This document shows, piece after piece, positions 15,773 to 24,559 of a stretch of 64,000 bases of DNA (positions are counted from its first letter, which is position 1; the number at the start of each line of letters is the position of its first letter). The position numbers were made by a program, and so were the translations under genes. Under the pieces are notes generated by a model. It had not been told where the DNA came from. It searched no databases and saw only the letters and a list, made by a program, of their open reading frames with translations. The DNA comes from Pseudalkalibacillus hwajinpoensis (lineage in GTDB: Bacteria > Bacillota > Bacilli > Bacillales > Guptibacillaceae): positions 248,001-312,000 of the forward strand of contig NZ_JADFCM010000008.1 of NCBI RefSeq assembly GCF_015234585.1. The letters are read 5' to 3'.

Positions 15773-16420
15773 TCAGGATTGGGAGTCACTCCCGTCATCG
15801 ACTTGTATTAAACTTGCCTGAATGATGTAACGATCTGGTGCGGAGCCGAGATAATCAAACGGATAGCACGTGGTGAGTGTGAGAGTGGGGGAATTCTTAT
15901 CCACAATAACGCTACGATCATGCTCGTCTGTAATCCATGTTTTGCGGATTTGATATTCATATGTTGTATCGTCTAATGTGAGGTAAAGACGATCACCTTT
16001 TTTTAGTTGATCAAGGCCATCAAAAACGGTATCGCGGTGTCCTGCAAGTGCAGTGTGGCCTGCTTGACTTGGTAAAGTTGTGAAATCTGTGTTATACATA
16101 CCAACTCCCTGTTTCAACGTTTGTTCATCGGTTCCCCAATAGATCGGGTAGAGATATCCTAATTGAGGGATTGTTAATTCACCGATTTTTTCCCCTGTTT
16201 TCGCATGAAATGCTTCACTTGATGGAGTAGCATCACTTGTCTGAATCACTTCTCGATTAACTGTCTTTTGATAATCAGTTTTCTCCCAATTCCTTGAAAT
16301 GGCCTGGGCTTTTTCAGGTTGAAAGGTTGCGACACTCTTCTGACTCCACCATTCATATCCGCTCCAGCCGGTTACAATCATGCCGATTAAAATGAGTAGA
16401 ATACTGAGCTTCTTTACCAA
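15773..16420 (-). CDS. srtD: Class D sortase
   Basis: 215 residues from TTG 16420 (GAAGGTGA eight bases before). N-terminal membrane anchor (residues 4-22), a variable stalk, then the sortase barrel. The catalytic His is in TALAGHRDT, the Cys in LTLTTCYPFDYLG and the Arg in SAPDRYII. The TLTTC-Y-P-F and APDR-Y motifs place it in class D. It is an extracellular transpeptidase attaching LPxTA-type proteins to peptidoglycan. The upstream gene in the same direction encodes its probable substrate. Confidence 0.92.
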   Translation of the reverse strand: MVKKLSILLILIGMIVTGWSGYEWWSQKSVATFQPEKAQAISRNWEKTDYQKTVNREVIQTSDATPSSEAFHAKTGEKIGELTIPQLGYLYPIYWGTDEQTLKQGVGMYNTDFTTLPSQAGHTALAGHRDTVFDGLDQLKKGDRLYLTLDDTTYEYQIRKTWITDEHDRSVIVDKNSPTLTLTTCYPFDYLGSAPDRYIIQASLIQVDDGSDSQS

Positions 16421-16441
16421 CAGTAATCACCTTCTTTAGAA

Positions 16442-16469
16442 ATCGAGATAGGCGTTCGCCTATCTCGAT
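16442..16469 (-). terminator. Intercistronic hairpin between sortase substrate and sortase
   Basis: Perfect 13-bp inverted repeat (16442-16454 with 16457-16469) followed on the minus strand by TTTCT. Probably an attenuator or mRNA-stabilising stem that keeps sortase expression below substrate expression. Confidence 0.6.
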
Positions 16470-16484
16470 GGGATGGTATGTGTA

Positions 16485-16898
16485 TTAAGAGTGGACGCGT
16501 CTTTTTAAAAGTAGAAGAGAGCCGAATGCTGCGATGGCAAGGCCAAGCAACATATAAACAGGATAGCTAGTCGCTGTATCGGCCATTTCAGCGCCTTCGC
16601 TGTCAGCTGCTTCTGAGCTTTCTTCGCTTGTCATCTCTTCATCGGAAGATTCGCCGCCTGATGTAGCTTCTTCATCAGATGAAGTAGAGCCGCTATAGGA
16701 ATGAGTTTCACAAGCTTCACCATCATTGTCACGGTCAAGGTCGCTTGGGTCCGCATCAGGGTCGTTGCTTTCATAATAATTTTGCGCTTCTTCTTGAGAA
16801 GAGAAATCATCGCAATTCTTATCATCAGCCGCATACCCTACGTTCGTAAATCCAAATACCAATAAGAAAGTTGCTAACAAAGAAACGAGCTTTTTCAT
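16485..16898 (-). CDS. Excalibur-domain surface protein, probable class D sortase substrate
   Basis: 137 residues. Signal peptide ending near GYAAD; an Excalibur calcium-binding domain (about 27-64) with NCDDF, D-x-D-x-D pattern DPDADPSDLDRDNDGEACE; a low-complexity acidic Ser/Glu linker (65-107); then MADTATSYPVYMLLG, a hydrophobic helix and a basic tail KRRVHS. This is the architecture of a sortase D substrate, but the usual LPxTA pentapeptide is MADTA. GGGGAGGAAG precedes the ATG. It is co-directional with the sortase gene just downstream. Confidence 0.85.
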   Translation of the reverse strand: MKKLVSLLATFLLVFGFTNVGYAADDKNCDDFSSQEEAQNYYESNDPDADPSDLDRDNDGEACETHSYSGSTSSDEEATSGGESSDEEMTSEESSEAADSEGAEMADTATSYPVYMLLGLAIAAFGSLLLLKRRVHS

Positions 16899-17167
16899 GT
16901 TCTTCCTCCCCGGATTAAGTATTTTTTTGCCATCCCTTGTTATATGGTAACAGCTTCCAGTTGTTAGGTCATGTAATATGTCAGAATAAATAGAATAAAG
17001 AGAATATTTTACTATGGTTAGAAAATGAGTTTCAGTAAAGAGGGAATACCTGGGAAATTTAATTCTTCCAGTGATTAAGTGATCTATGCTGATATTTTTT
17101 CCGTTAGCTTTGTATAAAGAGAAACTTCTCTAGGCAGGGAAGTTAGGTGGAAAAGGAGATGGATCGA

Positions 17168-17698
17168 GTGAAGAGACTATCACTTACTATAGGGCTTGCC
17201 AGTTTGTTAGCGCTAGGCGCATGTTCAGGAACGGGGGATGATGCCACCAATTCTGGTGAAGAGGTGAGCGATTCTAGTATGAACAGTGAAGAGACTGGTA
17301 GTATGTCGAAGAATGAGGAGGCTGAATCTTCAGAAGAAGAACAAATGAATGAGTCTTCCTTTAAGGTTATGATCTCTGAAGAGAAGACAGATGAGCACGA
17401 AGGTCATGGTGCACACGTTAGCATCTCTCTTGAGAATGATGAGATGAATCCAGGTGTTCTGAAGACAACAATTACTGAAGAGGAAGAGCTCCTTACAGAA
17501 GCTAATGTGCGTTTTGAATACTGGAAAGAAGGAGAGGAAAAGCATACCTACACAGAAACAGAAGAGAACGGTGAAGGTATGTATGAAGGAATGATAGAAA
17601 TCTCCGAGCCAGGAACGTACAAGCTGAAAGTTCATGTTGAGAAGGGGGAAGAGCTTCATACACATAAACCTTATGTGCTTGAAGTCACGGAGAAATAA
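17168..17698 (+). CDS. YtkA-like lipoprotein
   Basis: About 176 residues from GTG 17168, nine bases after AAAGGAG; an upstream in-frame GTG at 17147 has no SD. Lipoprotein signal peptide ends LGAC-S. A Ser/Glu-rich linker follows, then a beta-sandwich domain (about 70-176) with HEGHGAHVSISLE, PGVLKTTITEEEELLTEANV, YEGMIEISEPGTYKLKVHV, resembling the YtkA/FixH-like fold. Histidines (HEGHGAH, LHTH) could bind metal. Extracellular, membrane-anchored. Function unknown. Confidence 0.72.
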   Translation: MKRLSLTIGLASLLALGACSGTGDDATNSGEEVSDSSMNSEETGSMSKNEEAESSEEEQMNESSFKVMISEEKTDEHEGHGAHVSISLENDEMNPGVLKTTITEEEELLTEANVRFEYWKEGEEKHTYTETEENGEGMYEGMIEISEPGTYKLKVHVEKGEELHTHKPYVLEVTEK

Positions 17699-17710
17699 GC
17701 GTGAAAAGGA

Positions 17711-17746
17711 AAAGGCGCAGTGGAGTAAATCCACTGCGCTTTTTTC
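17711..17746. terminator. Terminator between lipoprotein and HAD genes
   Basis: 10-bp perfect stem GCGCAGTGGA with TCCACTGCGC, GTAAA loop, six T residues on the plus strand. Confidence 0.88.
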
Positions 17747-17783
17747 GACATTTATTGAGTTTATTCGGGCGGTGACAGGCACC
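17744..17783 (+). repeat. Dispersed intergenic repeat, core ACAGG orientation
   Basis: Flank TTCGACATTTATTGAG...CGGGC followed by core GGTGACAGGCACC at 17771-17783. The flank aligns with the copy at 57190-57230 with single-base gaps. It abuts the stop codon of the HAD gene. Confidence 0.75.
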
Positions 17784-17784
17784 A

Positions 17785-18528
17785 TTATCCCTTCAATACT
17801 TGATCTATAGCGTAAGCAACGCCGTGCTCGGTGTAATCTTTTGTGACCCAGTTTGCGGCTTCTTTGACGCGGTCTTGAGCGTTACCCATTGCGACTCCAA
17901 AGCCAGCTTCGCGGATCATCGCAATGTCATTCATGCTATCGCCAACGGCCATGACGTTCTCCATGGAAAGGTCAAGCCAGTCGCAAACTTTCATGAGTGC
18001 TGCAGCTTTATTAACGCCAGATGGATTGATTTCAAGGTTTGTTGGGCTTGAATTCGTCACTTCAAACGCCTCATTCGCTGTTACTTCATCTGTAATGATT
18101 TTGCGAATATCATCGTCTTTAATATCAAAGCCGAATTTCAACCATGTGTAGTCATTGATTTCTCGGTCAAACGGCTTTTGCGTATTAAAGACGCCTTCTG
18201 TTGTAGATGACCAGAAATACACATCATGCTTTACTTTTAGTTCCCACAAACGTTCAACAAGTTCATAATCCAGGTGAGAGCTATCAACTAGGTTTAGTTC
18301 TTTATCAAAAATCTGTCCGCCGTTTACTGTAACTAAGTAAGCGGAGTGTCCAAGTTGTTCTGCGATATCACGGCAGAAAGGCAGTGAGCGTCCCGTGCTT
18401 AACACGACGTGAATGCCTTTCTCTTTCGCGCGCTGAACAGCCGCTTCATTTTCTTCTGACACGTCTCCGTCATGATTGACAAGAGTGCCGTCCATATCTA
18501 ATGCAATTAGTTTGATTTCTTTTTCCAT
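17785..18528 (-). CDS. Cof-type HAD-superfamily hydrolase
   Basis: About 247 residues from ATG 18528 (TAGGAG eight bases upstream; the GTG at 18537 is less well placed). HAD motif I LDMDGTLV, motif II LSTGRS, a conserved Lys in NPSGVNKAAALM, and motif IV VGDSMNDIAMI. The C2 cap between residues about 85 and 185 places it among Cof/YkrA-type phosphatases acting on sugar or cofactor phosphates such as FMN or PLP. Monocistronic. Confidence 0.88.
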   Translation of the reverse strand: MEKEIKLIALDMDGTLVNHDGDVSEENEAAVQRAKEKGIHVVLSTGRSLPFCRDIAEQLGHSAYLVTVNGGQIFDKELNLVDSSHLDYELVERLWELKVKHDVYFWSSTTEGVFNTQKPFDREINDYTWLKFGFDIKDDDIRKIITDEVTANEAFEVTNSSPTNLEINPSGVNKAAALMKVCDWLDLSMENVMAVGDSMNDIAMIREAGFGVAMGNAQDRVKEAANWVTKDYTEHGVAYAIDQVLKG

Positions 18529-18537
18529 CTCTACCAC

Positions 18538-18884
18538 TCCTATTTTTCGCTTCTTCTATTCTAATACAAATTCAATAGAATCTGTAGTAATCTTACTCTA
18601 TCCAAAACCTTCAAGTGATTTTCAATGAAAAATTAGTCAAGAGTTTTAGGATAAGGTAGAGGTTTCAAGTATTTAACACTAACAGAGGCTATAGCTAAAC
18701 TAAAACATTAACCTTATTAAAAAATCTTTGTATAAATTTCATGTGGAATTCCCTTGCATATTTTTATGGTACATCATAGTTCAATACAAAAAATACTAGT
18801 TTTCTGAACTGAAGCAACAACAATATAAGTTACTATAGCCTAAAAATATAAAATGAATTCTCCAAAACAATAAAGGAGTAACTA
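18538..18884. other. AT-rich gene-free spacer
   Basis: No open frame with a ribosome binding site, no strong hairpin with a T tract and no recognised RNA were found. It must contain the promoter of the HAD gene on the minus strand, but no -35/-10 pair stands out. The 12-mer CAACAATATAAG at 18819-18830 also occurs at 15718-15729. Confidence 0.5.
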
Positions 18885-19925
18885 TTAAGATTTAACTGAA
18901 GTATTCTTTTTGAATAATTTCCCAGTAGAATCACCCTCCACCAGAGTTGCAGGTAACAATGTTTCCTCGTAGGGTTCACTTTTATTCTCTGTTCTCCAAA
19001 ATAATCTTTCGACCGCTTTTCGTCCAAATAGTCGAAGGTCAATATCCATAGAAGTAATTCTTGGTGTTGAAAGGCGGGAAAGCTGTCCGTTATCGAAACT
19101 ACAAACGGAAGCATCTTCAGGTATGTGTACGCCATTTCTTTGTAGACCAGAGTTAACAAGGTATCCGAGGCCGTCATTCACACAAAACCACGCAGTAGGT
19201 TGGACAGGTACTTGGCTTATAAAACTGTTTATGACAGCTTCTTCTTCAAGAGCATCTTTAAACATAAATTCCTCTCGAGGTTGCACTCCGTAGTCCCTCA
19301 AAGCTAATAAATATCCCTCAAGACGTTCCTGATAACTGGGTGAAAAGCCTATGTTTCCAACGTAAGCGATATCCCTATGTCCAAGTTCTAACAAATGTTG
19401 AACCGCAGTGTAAGCTCCGAATCGATTGTTTGTCAAAATGGCATCAGCTTGTATTTTGGGATGGTGGTGGTCAATTAGTACTGTCGGAATCCCCGTGGCT
19501 AGTACTTTATTAATATAAGCACTATTTAAATGTGAAAGGATAATTATACCATCCACTGATTTTTCTTCAATAAAAGAAGGTAATTTCAATTTCTCATTAG
19601 CCTGCTTGTTTATAGATTGAAGCAAAAGGTTTTTATTCCGTTTTTGGACTTCTTCCTCTACTGAAAGAAATATATCTCCAAAAAAGCTTTTCATCGAGAA
19701 AGCAAAATCAGATGCGATCAAGCCGATATTACCGGTTCTATGGTGGTCAATTTGCCTGAATGTTGTTTTAGGAGTATATCGGTAGCCAAGTTCATCAGCT
19801 ACTTTCAAAACTTGCTTTCTGGTTTCTTCACTGACTCCAGGTTTTCCGGTCAGCGCTTGCGAGACAGAGTTTTTTGTAATGGTTAATCGATCGGCAATGT
19901 CTTGCATCGTGACTCTTTTTCCCAT
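18885..19925 (-). CDS. LacI-family transcriptional repressor of the GH130/ABC operon
   Basis: 346 residues. N-terminal HTH (MQDIADRLTITKNSVSQALTGKPGVS) with hinge helix, then a periplasmic-binding-protein-like sensor domain (about 65-335; NIGLIASDF, SVDGIIILSH, HRDIAYVGN). It is divergent from the GH130-ABC operon and the spacer holds a near-ideal LacI-type palindrome. It most likely represses the operon until an oligosaccharide derived from mannan or a related glycan binds. The effector is inferred from the neighbouring genes only. Confidence 0.9.
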   Translation of the reverse strand: MGKRVTMQDIADRLTITKNSVSQALTGKPGVSEETRKQVLKVADELGYRYTPKTTFRQIDHHRTGNIGLIASDFAFSMKSFFGDIFLSVEEEVQKRNKNLLLQSINKQANEKLKLPSFIEEKSVDGIIILSHLNSAYINKVLATGIPTVLIDHHHPKIQADAILTNNRFGAYTAVQHLLELGHRDIAYVGNIGFSPSYQERLEGYLLALRDYGVQPREEFMFKDALEEEAVINSFISQVPVQPTAWFCVNDGLGYLVNSGLQRNGVHIPEDASVCSFDNGQLSRLSTPRITSMDIDLRLFGRKAVERLFWRTENKSEPYEETLLPATLVEGDSTGKLFKKNTSVKS

Positions 19926-19956
19926 TATCCATGCAACCTTTCCGTTATAGAATACT

Positions 19957-19986
19957 TATTTATTTTGTAACGTTACAAAATAAATA
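19957..19986. promoter_or_regulatory. LacI-family operator O1 (30-bp perfect palindrome)
   Basis: Half-site TATTTATTTTGTAAC is repeated exactly as its reverse complement, centred on C-G at 19971-19972. It lies about 30 bp before the repressor start, so it probably autoregulates the repressor as well. Confidence 0.85.
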
Positions 19987-20064
19987 TACATCATCTGTAC
20001 AATTTAAGCAAAAAGTATAATGTTGTAAAGGTTTACAGAGTGTTTAAATAGTTTGATTTTTAAG

Positions 20065-20092
20065 TTGACATCCAATAGAAAGGATGTATAAT
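20065..20092 (+). promoter_or_regulatory. Sigma-A promoter of the GH130/ABC operon
   Basis: Consensus TTGACA (20065-20070), 16-bp spacer, consensus TATAAT (20087-20092): a very strong promoter that fits tight repression. Confidence 0.88.
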
Positions 20093-20095
20093 AAG

Positions 20096-20113
20096 TTGTA
20101 ACGTTAATTACAA
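20096..20113. promoter_or_regulatory. Second LacI-family operator (O2) at the transcription start
   Basis: TTGTAACGTTAATTACAA shares the GTAACGTTA core with the palindrome at 19957-19986 and lies immediately after the -10. Two operators about 130 bp apart suggest repression by looping. Confidence 0.7.
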
Positions 20114-20241
20114 AGTGGAATTACAATGAATTACAAAAAGTTATCCTAGCTTTGATTTCTATCTTCTCGCTTCTTTAATCATACAATAATTTGAGGTGAG
20201 GCGCTTCCTATTTAGGCTGGAAGTCATTTTTTAACAATTTA

Positions 20242-20255
20242 TGAAAGGGTTTTCA
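20242..20255 (+). promoter_or_regulatory. CRE-like site in the operon leader
   Basis: TGAAAGGGTTTTCA matches the catabolite-responsive consensus TGWNANCGNTNWCA except for one base of the central CG. It is downstream of the promoter, where CcpA would act as a roadblock. Confidence 0.5.
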
Positions 20256-20323
20256 AGGTTTAGGGATGATAACTTAATCCAAGCAAATTGAAGAAGATAA
20301 TTACTCGGGGGAGACTAAAAAAT

Positions 20324-21388
20324 ATGAATGTAAAGCGCTTTAAAGAAAATCCACTGATAACACCAGAGGATGTTAAACCATTTCACGACAACCACGAAGT
20401 TATCGGGGTGTTTAATGCAGGAGTGGCAGAGTTTGATGGTGAAACACTACTGTTACTTCGCGTAGCAGAACAGCCAATCAGCGAGCATCCGGAAGTAGTA
20501 AAAGCTCCGGTCATTGATTTTACAAACGGTACAGGTAAATTAAGAATTGTTGATCTTGACAAAAGTAACCCTATTTATGATTTCTCGGATCCTAGATCCA
20601 TTAATTTTATTTCTGACGGTCGTGGAGCATATCTTACGTCATTATCGTATATCCGCCTTGCTCGGAGCAAAGATGGTCGCCATTTCACAGTTGATGACAC
20701 TCCATTCATATACCCTGGAACAGAGAGAGAAGCGTGGGGAGTGGAAGATCCAAGGGTGACACATATTGGTGAGACGTACTATATCCAATATAGTGCGGTT
20801 TCGCCTGAAGGGATCGGCGTAGGATTAATTTCTACTAAAAACTTTTCAACCTATGAGCGTCATGGACTGATTCTCCATCCTGAAAACAAAGATGTTGCTA
20901 TTTTCCCTGAGAAAATAAATGGAAAGTACTATACATTACATCGCCCCGTACCTAAGGGGATTGGCCGTCCGGAAATTTGGATAGCAGAGTCGGACAACCT
21001 TCTTTATTGGGGCAATCACCAGTATCTTCTCGGCTTAAGTGAAGATGGTTGGGATAATGGGCGAATTGGTGGAGGGGCAGTTCCTTTTAAAACGGAGAAA
21101 GGCTGGCTTGAAATTTATCATGCTGCGGATCAAAACAATCGTTATTGTCTCGGAGCTGTCCTCCTTGATCTTGAGAATCCAGCAAGAATATTAGCGAAGA
21201 CGGAAGTGCCAATTCTGGAACCTGAAGCTGAGTATGAAACAAGTGGATTTTTCGGTAACGTGGTCTTTACTTGTGGAGTAACGTTACGAGGAGATAATGT
21301 AAGAGTTTATTATGGAGCTTCCGATACATCGGTGGCTGCAGCAGACCTAAGCCTGGAAGAGATCTTATCAAAATTAACCTATCTGTGA
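20324..21388 (+). CDS. GH130-family glycoside phosphorylase (mannoside type)
   Basis: 354 residues from ATG 20324 after GGGGGAGA. Five-bladed beta-propeller of family GH130: NPLITPEDVKPFHD, GVFNAGVAEFDGETLLLLRV, WGVEDPRVTHIGETYYI (with the catalytic Asp), DVAIFPEKINGKYYTLHRP, NGRIGGGAVPF, IYHAADQNNRYCLGAVLLD. GH130 enzymes phosphorolyse beta-mannosides such as 4-O-mannosyl-glucose, beta-1,4- or beta-1,2-mannooligosaccharides. The basic residues (K, H, R) expected for phosphate binding are present in the middle of the protein, favouring phosphorylase over hydrolase. The precise linkage is not deducible. First gene of a LacI-controlled operon. Confidence 0.85.
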   Translation: MNVKRFKENPLITPEDVKPFHDNHEVIGVFNAGVAEFDGETLLLLRVAEQPISEHPEVVKAPVIDFTNGTGKLRIVDLDKSNPIYDFSDPRSINFISDGRGAYLTSLSYIRLARSKDGRHFTVDDTPFIYPGTEREAWGVEDPRVTHIGETYYIQYSAVSPEGIGVGLISTKNFSTYERHGLILHPENKDVAIFPEKINGKYYTLHRPVPKGIGRPEIWIAESDNLLYWGNHQYLLGLSEDGWDNGRIGGGAVPFKTEKGWLEIYHAADQNNRYCLGAVLLDLENPARILAKTEVPILEPEAEYETSGFFGNVVFTCGVTLRGDNVRVYYGASDTSVAAADLSLEEILSKLTYL

Positions 21389-21411
21389 GTTGATGAGGAA
21401 GGAGAGCTAAC

Positions 21412-22347
21412 TTGTACACTGTAAAATCATTAGTAGATTCTTATCAAAAAAGTAAGAAGGTAGAAGGGGCAAAGAAATTAACCTTTACTGGTGTTGGCGA
21501 TCGAGATGTTTATAACATAACTGCTCCTTTTGAAAATAATGGTCAAATGGTGATCGCTGGTCGAGTGGAAGCGAGGGACACTGAACATTCGGAGGTCGTC
21601 TTTTTTACTGAAGTGGAACAAGTTTGGACCCCGATTAAAGGATCAAAATCATTTGAGCTTCAAGATCCATTTATTACACATATTGATGATTTACTGGTAT
21701 TCGGTGGAGTAGAAACCTTTCCTCACCCCGAAAATGAAGACGCTCTCTCATGGAGAACTGCCTTTTACAAAGGCGTTGATTTAAATAGTCTGGAACATTT
21801 TACGGTTGGTCCTGATGGAATGAAGGATATCCGGTTGCTTCAATTAGAGGATGGTAGAATTGGAGTGTTTACACGTCCTCAAGGTGATAGAGGTGGGCGT
21901 GGCAAGATTGGGTTCACCATAATTAATCATCTTGATGAGCTTCAGGCTGAACTAATTGAAGCTGCACCATTAATTCAAGATCATTTTGCTGAGGATGAGT
22001 GGGGAGGAGCAAACGAAATTCATCTTCTTACAAATGGAGACATTGGTGTCCTTGGTCACATTGCATGTTTTGATCAAGAAGGCAATCGACATTATTATCC
22101 TATGACATTTCTTTATGAACCTGAAACAAATGAGATTAAGAACATGGAAATCATAGCGACTCGCGATGATTTTCCTGAAGGTCCTGCTAAGAGACCAGAT
22201 CTCCAGGATATTTTGTTTAGCGGTGGTTTACTTCGTTTTGAAAATGGACAGGCAGACCTTTATGTTGGTGTTAGTGATGCAGAAGCCCATAAGGTAATTC
22301 TTCCTGATCCATTTGCAAAATATGAGAGAACAGGTATGACCAAATAA
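21412..22347 (+). CDS. DUF1861-like beta-propeller protein
   Basis: 311 residues from TTG 21412 after GGAAGGAGAG. A five-bladed propeller-like pattern is visible (FTGVGDRDVYNITAPF, QDPFITHIDDLLVFGGV, DGRIGVFTRPQGDRGGRGKIGF, EWGGANEIHLLTNGDIGVLGHIA), corresponding from memory to the DUF1861 family, which often accompanies GH130 genes. Probably a glycan-active enzyme or sugar-binding partner acting on the same substrate as the upstream phosphorylase. The spacing to its neighbours (23 and 15 bases) shows it is inside the operon. Biochemical function not known to me. Confidence 0.75.
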   Translation: MYTVKSLVDSYQKSKKVEGAKKLTFTGVGDRDVYNITAPFENNGQMVIAGRVEARDTEHSEVVFFTEVEQVWTPIKGSKSFELQDPFITHIDDLLVFGGVETFPHPENEDALSWRTAFYKGVDLNSLEHFTVGPDGMKDIRLLQLEDGRIGVFTRPQGDRGGRGKIGFTIINHLDELQAELIEAAPLIQDHFAEDEWGGANEIHLLTNGDIGVLGHIACFDQEGNRHYYPMTFLYEPETNEIKNMEIIATRDDFPEGPAKRPDLQDILFSGGLLRFENGQADLYVGVSDAEAHKVILPDPFAKYERTGMTK

Positions 22348-22362
22348 AAGGGGGAAAATAGA

Positions 22363-23679
22363 ATGAAGAAATACTCGATGCGTTTTATCATGATGATGAT
22401 AATTGTTGCAATAGTAGCATCAGGATGTCAATCAGGTAGTAGTGGTGGAGAAGAAAGCAGCGAGGGAACGGTGTCTTTTAACTTCTGGTCAGCTCCTAAC
22501 CCATCCCAACAAGCATTCTGGACTGAAATGGCCGATAAGTATATGGAAGAAAATGATGGTGTGAAGATTGAAGTAACGCCTATGCCTGAAAGTCCATCAT
22601 CTGAAGCTGGTATTCAATCAGCGATTGCAGCTGGAAATGCACCGGCAATTTCTGAAAATATCTCCCGAGGTTTTGCCGCTCAATTAGCAGCAAGTAGTGC
22701 TATTGTTCCTTTAAATGAATTCGATGGATATGATGAATTAATTCAAAAACGTGAAATGAAAGAGACGATTTCCACATGGAAATTCTCAGATGATAACCAA
22801 TATGTGTTACCAATCTACTCTAATGCGATGTTGTTTGGTTGGAGAATTGATGTTCTTAATGAACTCGGATTTGATGAAGCTCCAAAAACGTATAGTGAAG
22901 TTATTGAAATCGGTAAGAAACTGAAAGAACAAGATTCTGAGAAGTTTTTGTGGGCAAGAGCTGATTTAGTGAAACCAACGTGGTGGGCAAGATGGTTTGA
23001 CTTCTTCATGTTATATAACGCGGCATCCGAAGGCAATAAATTTGTAGACGGAAGCGAGTTTATTGCAGATGATGAAGCAGGCGTTGAAACGCTTGGATTC
23101 TTAGATAATCTTAGTAAAAATGATTTGCTGTTAACACGTGAAGCAACTGATCCATTTGAAACAGGACAGGCTTTAATGATGGATATTGGACCTTGGACTT
23201 TCCCCTATTGGGCAGATAAGTTCCCTGAAATGAAGATGGGCGAAACATTTGAGCTATCGATGCCTCCGGTACCAGACGGTGTTGATCCAGCAAATGCAAA
23301 AACATTCGCAGATACAAAAGGAATTTCGATCTATGCATCTGCTACAAAAGAACAGCAGCAAGCTGCATTCGATTTCGTGAATTGGGTGTATAGTGATGCA
23401 GAAAATGACATGAAATGGTTTGAAGAAACAAACCTTCCACCTGCACGTGATGACTTATCAACAAATGAAACATTTACATCTTACTTTGAGGAAAATCCTC
23501 AATTGATTAAATATGCTGAAAATATCCCGAATGCAGTACCGCCTATTGATAATGAGAAGACAGTTGAAGTTCAAGAGTTAATCGGTAAAGAAGCAGTTAA
23601 TCCTGTTATTAAAGGAGAGACAGACCCGAAAGAAGCATGGAATAATATGAAAGAGGCTATCAACGGGGTGTTGAAGTAA
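22363..23679 (+). CDS. Sugar ABC transporter substrate-binding lipoprotein
   Basis: 438 residues. Lipoprotein signal peptide ending VASGC-Q, then a type I extracellular solute-binding fold: VSFNFWSAPNPSQQAFWTEMA, PMPESPSSEAGIQSAIAAGNAP, GPWTFPYWADKFPEM. Member of the CUT1 oligosaccharide class. It delivers oligosaccharides, likely mannosides, to the two permeases that follow by one base and by overlap. Lipid-anchored outside the membrane. Confidence 0.9.
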   Translation: MKKYSMRFIMMMIIVAIVASGCQSGSSGGEESSEGTVSFNFWSAPNPSQQAFWTEMADKYMEENDGVKIEVTPMPESPSSEAGIQSAIAAGNAPAISENISRGFAAQLAASSAIVPLNEFDGYDELIQKREMKETISTWKFSDDNQYVLPIYSNAMLFGWRIDVLNELGFDEAPKTYSEVIEIGKKLKEQDSEKFLWARADLVKPTWWARWFDFFMLYNAASEGNKFVDGSEFIADDEAGVETLGFLDNLSKNDLLLTREATDPFETGQALMMDIGPWTFPYWADKFPEMKMGETFELSMPPVPDGVDPANAKTFADTKGISIYASATKEQQQAAFDFVNWVYSDAENDMKWFEETNLPPARDDLSTNETFTSYFEENPQLIKYAENIPNAVPPIDNEKTVEVQELIGKEAVNPVIKGETDPKEAWNNMKEAINGVLK

Positions 23680-23680
23680 C

Positions 23681-24559
23681 ATGAATAAAAGTAATGCGAG
23701 GTTGGGGTGGCTGTTTGCGAGCCCCTACCTCATCTACTCGCTGATCTTCTTTCTGTTTCCGTTAATATGGGCGACGTATCTTGCATTCACGAACTGGAAT
23801 TTGATTGCACCGGATTATGAGTTTGTTGGTATACAGAATTTCATTCAAGCATTTTTTAGTGAAAGTGTCAGAGCGGCATTCTTTGTCACATATAAATTTT
23901 TAGGAATGTTTGTTCCAATTGTTGTAGCAGGGGCGCTGTTTCTTGCGGTTATGATCCATTCTTTACCTAAATTCAAAGGGTTGTTCTCGGTTGCTTTCTT
24001 TCTGCCTTATCTTGCATCCGGGGTGGCATCAGCTATTGTCGTAAACGGTATCTTGTCTTATAACAGTCCTTTTAATATTTGGCTAAGAGGCACGTTTGGT
24101 CTTGATATAGACTGGTTGGGTTCTTCAATCCTTGCTCCACTCATTATTGCTTTAATGATGGCATGGAAATTTGCGGGTTATTACGCTCTCCTTTTCGTAG
24201 CTGGATTGGAAAGTATTCCGAAAGAAATCTATGAAGCTGCTGAAATTGATGGAGCAGTCGGATGGAAGCGTTTCTGGAAAATTACCCTACCGATGTTGTA
24301 TCCATCTTTTTATACCGTTACGATTCTTGCGGTTGGATTAATGTTCGGTATTTTCACAGAACCGTATGTCTTAACAGGTGGTGGACCAGATTTAGCCACG
24401 CATACCTGGCAACTTGAAATCTATAGTCAGGCATTCGAACGTTTAAATGCAGGATTTGGTACTGCTATTGCAGTAATTAACTCAGTTGTAACGTTTGGAT
24501 CGATCTTAATATTTCGAAAAATTCTAGAGAAATGGGGTGCCAAACATGGTTGGGAATAA
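23681..24559 (+). CDS. Sugar ABC transporter permease, MalF type
   Basis: 292 residues, starting one base after the binding-protein stop. Six hydrophobic helices (first at about 9-30) and the EAA loop at about 186-205, EIYEAAEIDGAVGWKRFWKI, where the shared ATPase docks, followed by TLPMLYPSF. Forms the channel with the next gene product. Its end overlaps the next gene's start. Confidence 0.92.
   Translation: MNKSNARLGWLFASPYLIYSLIFFLFPLIWATYLAFTNWNLIAPDYEFVGIQNFIQAFFSESVRAAFFVTYKFLGMFVPIVVAGALFLAVMIHSLPKFKGLFSVAFFLPYLASGVASAIVVNGILSYNSPFNIWLRGTFGLDIDWLGSSILAPLIIALMMAWKFAGYYALLFVAGLESIPKEIYEAAEIDGAVGWKRFWKITLPMLYPSFYTVTILAVGLMFGIFTEPYVLTGGGPDLATHTWQLEIYSQAFERLNAGFGTAIAVINSVVTFGSILIFRKILEKWGAKHGWE

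Noticed and set aside
15718..18830. Identical 12-mer CAACAATATAAG at 15718 and 18819
   Set aside because: Flanking similarity is limited and AT-rich, and only two copies were seen. Not enough to call a repeat family.
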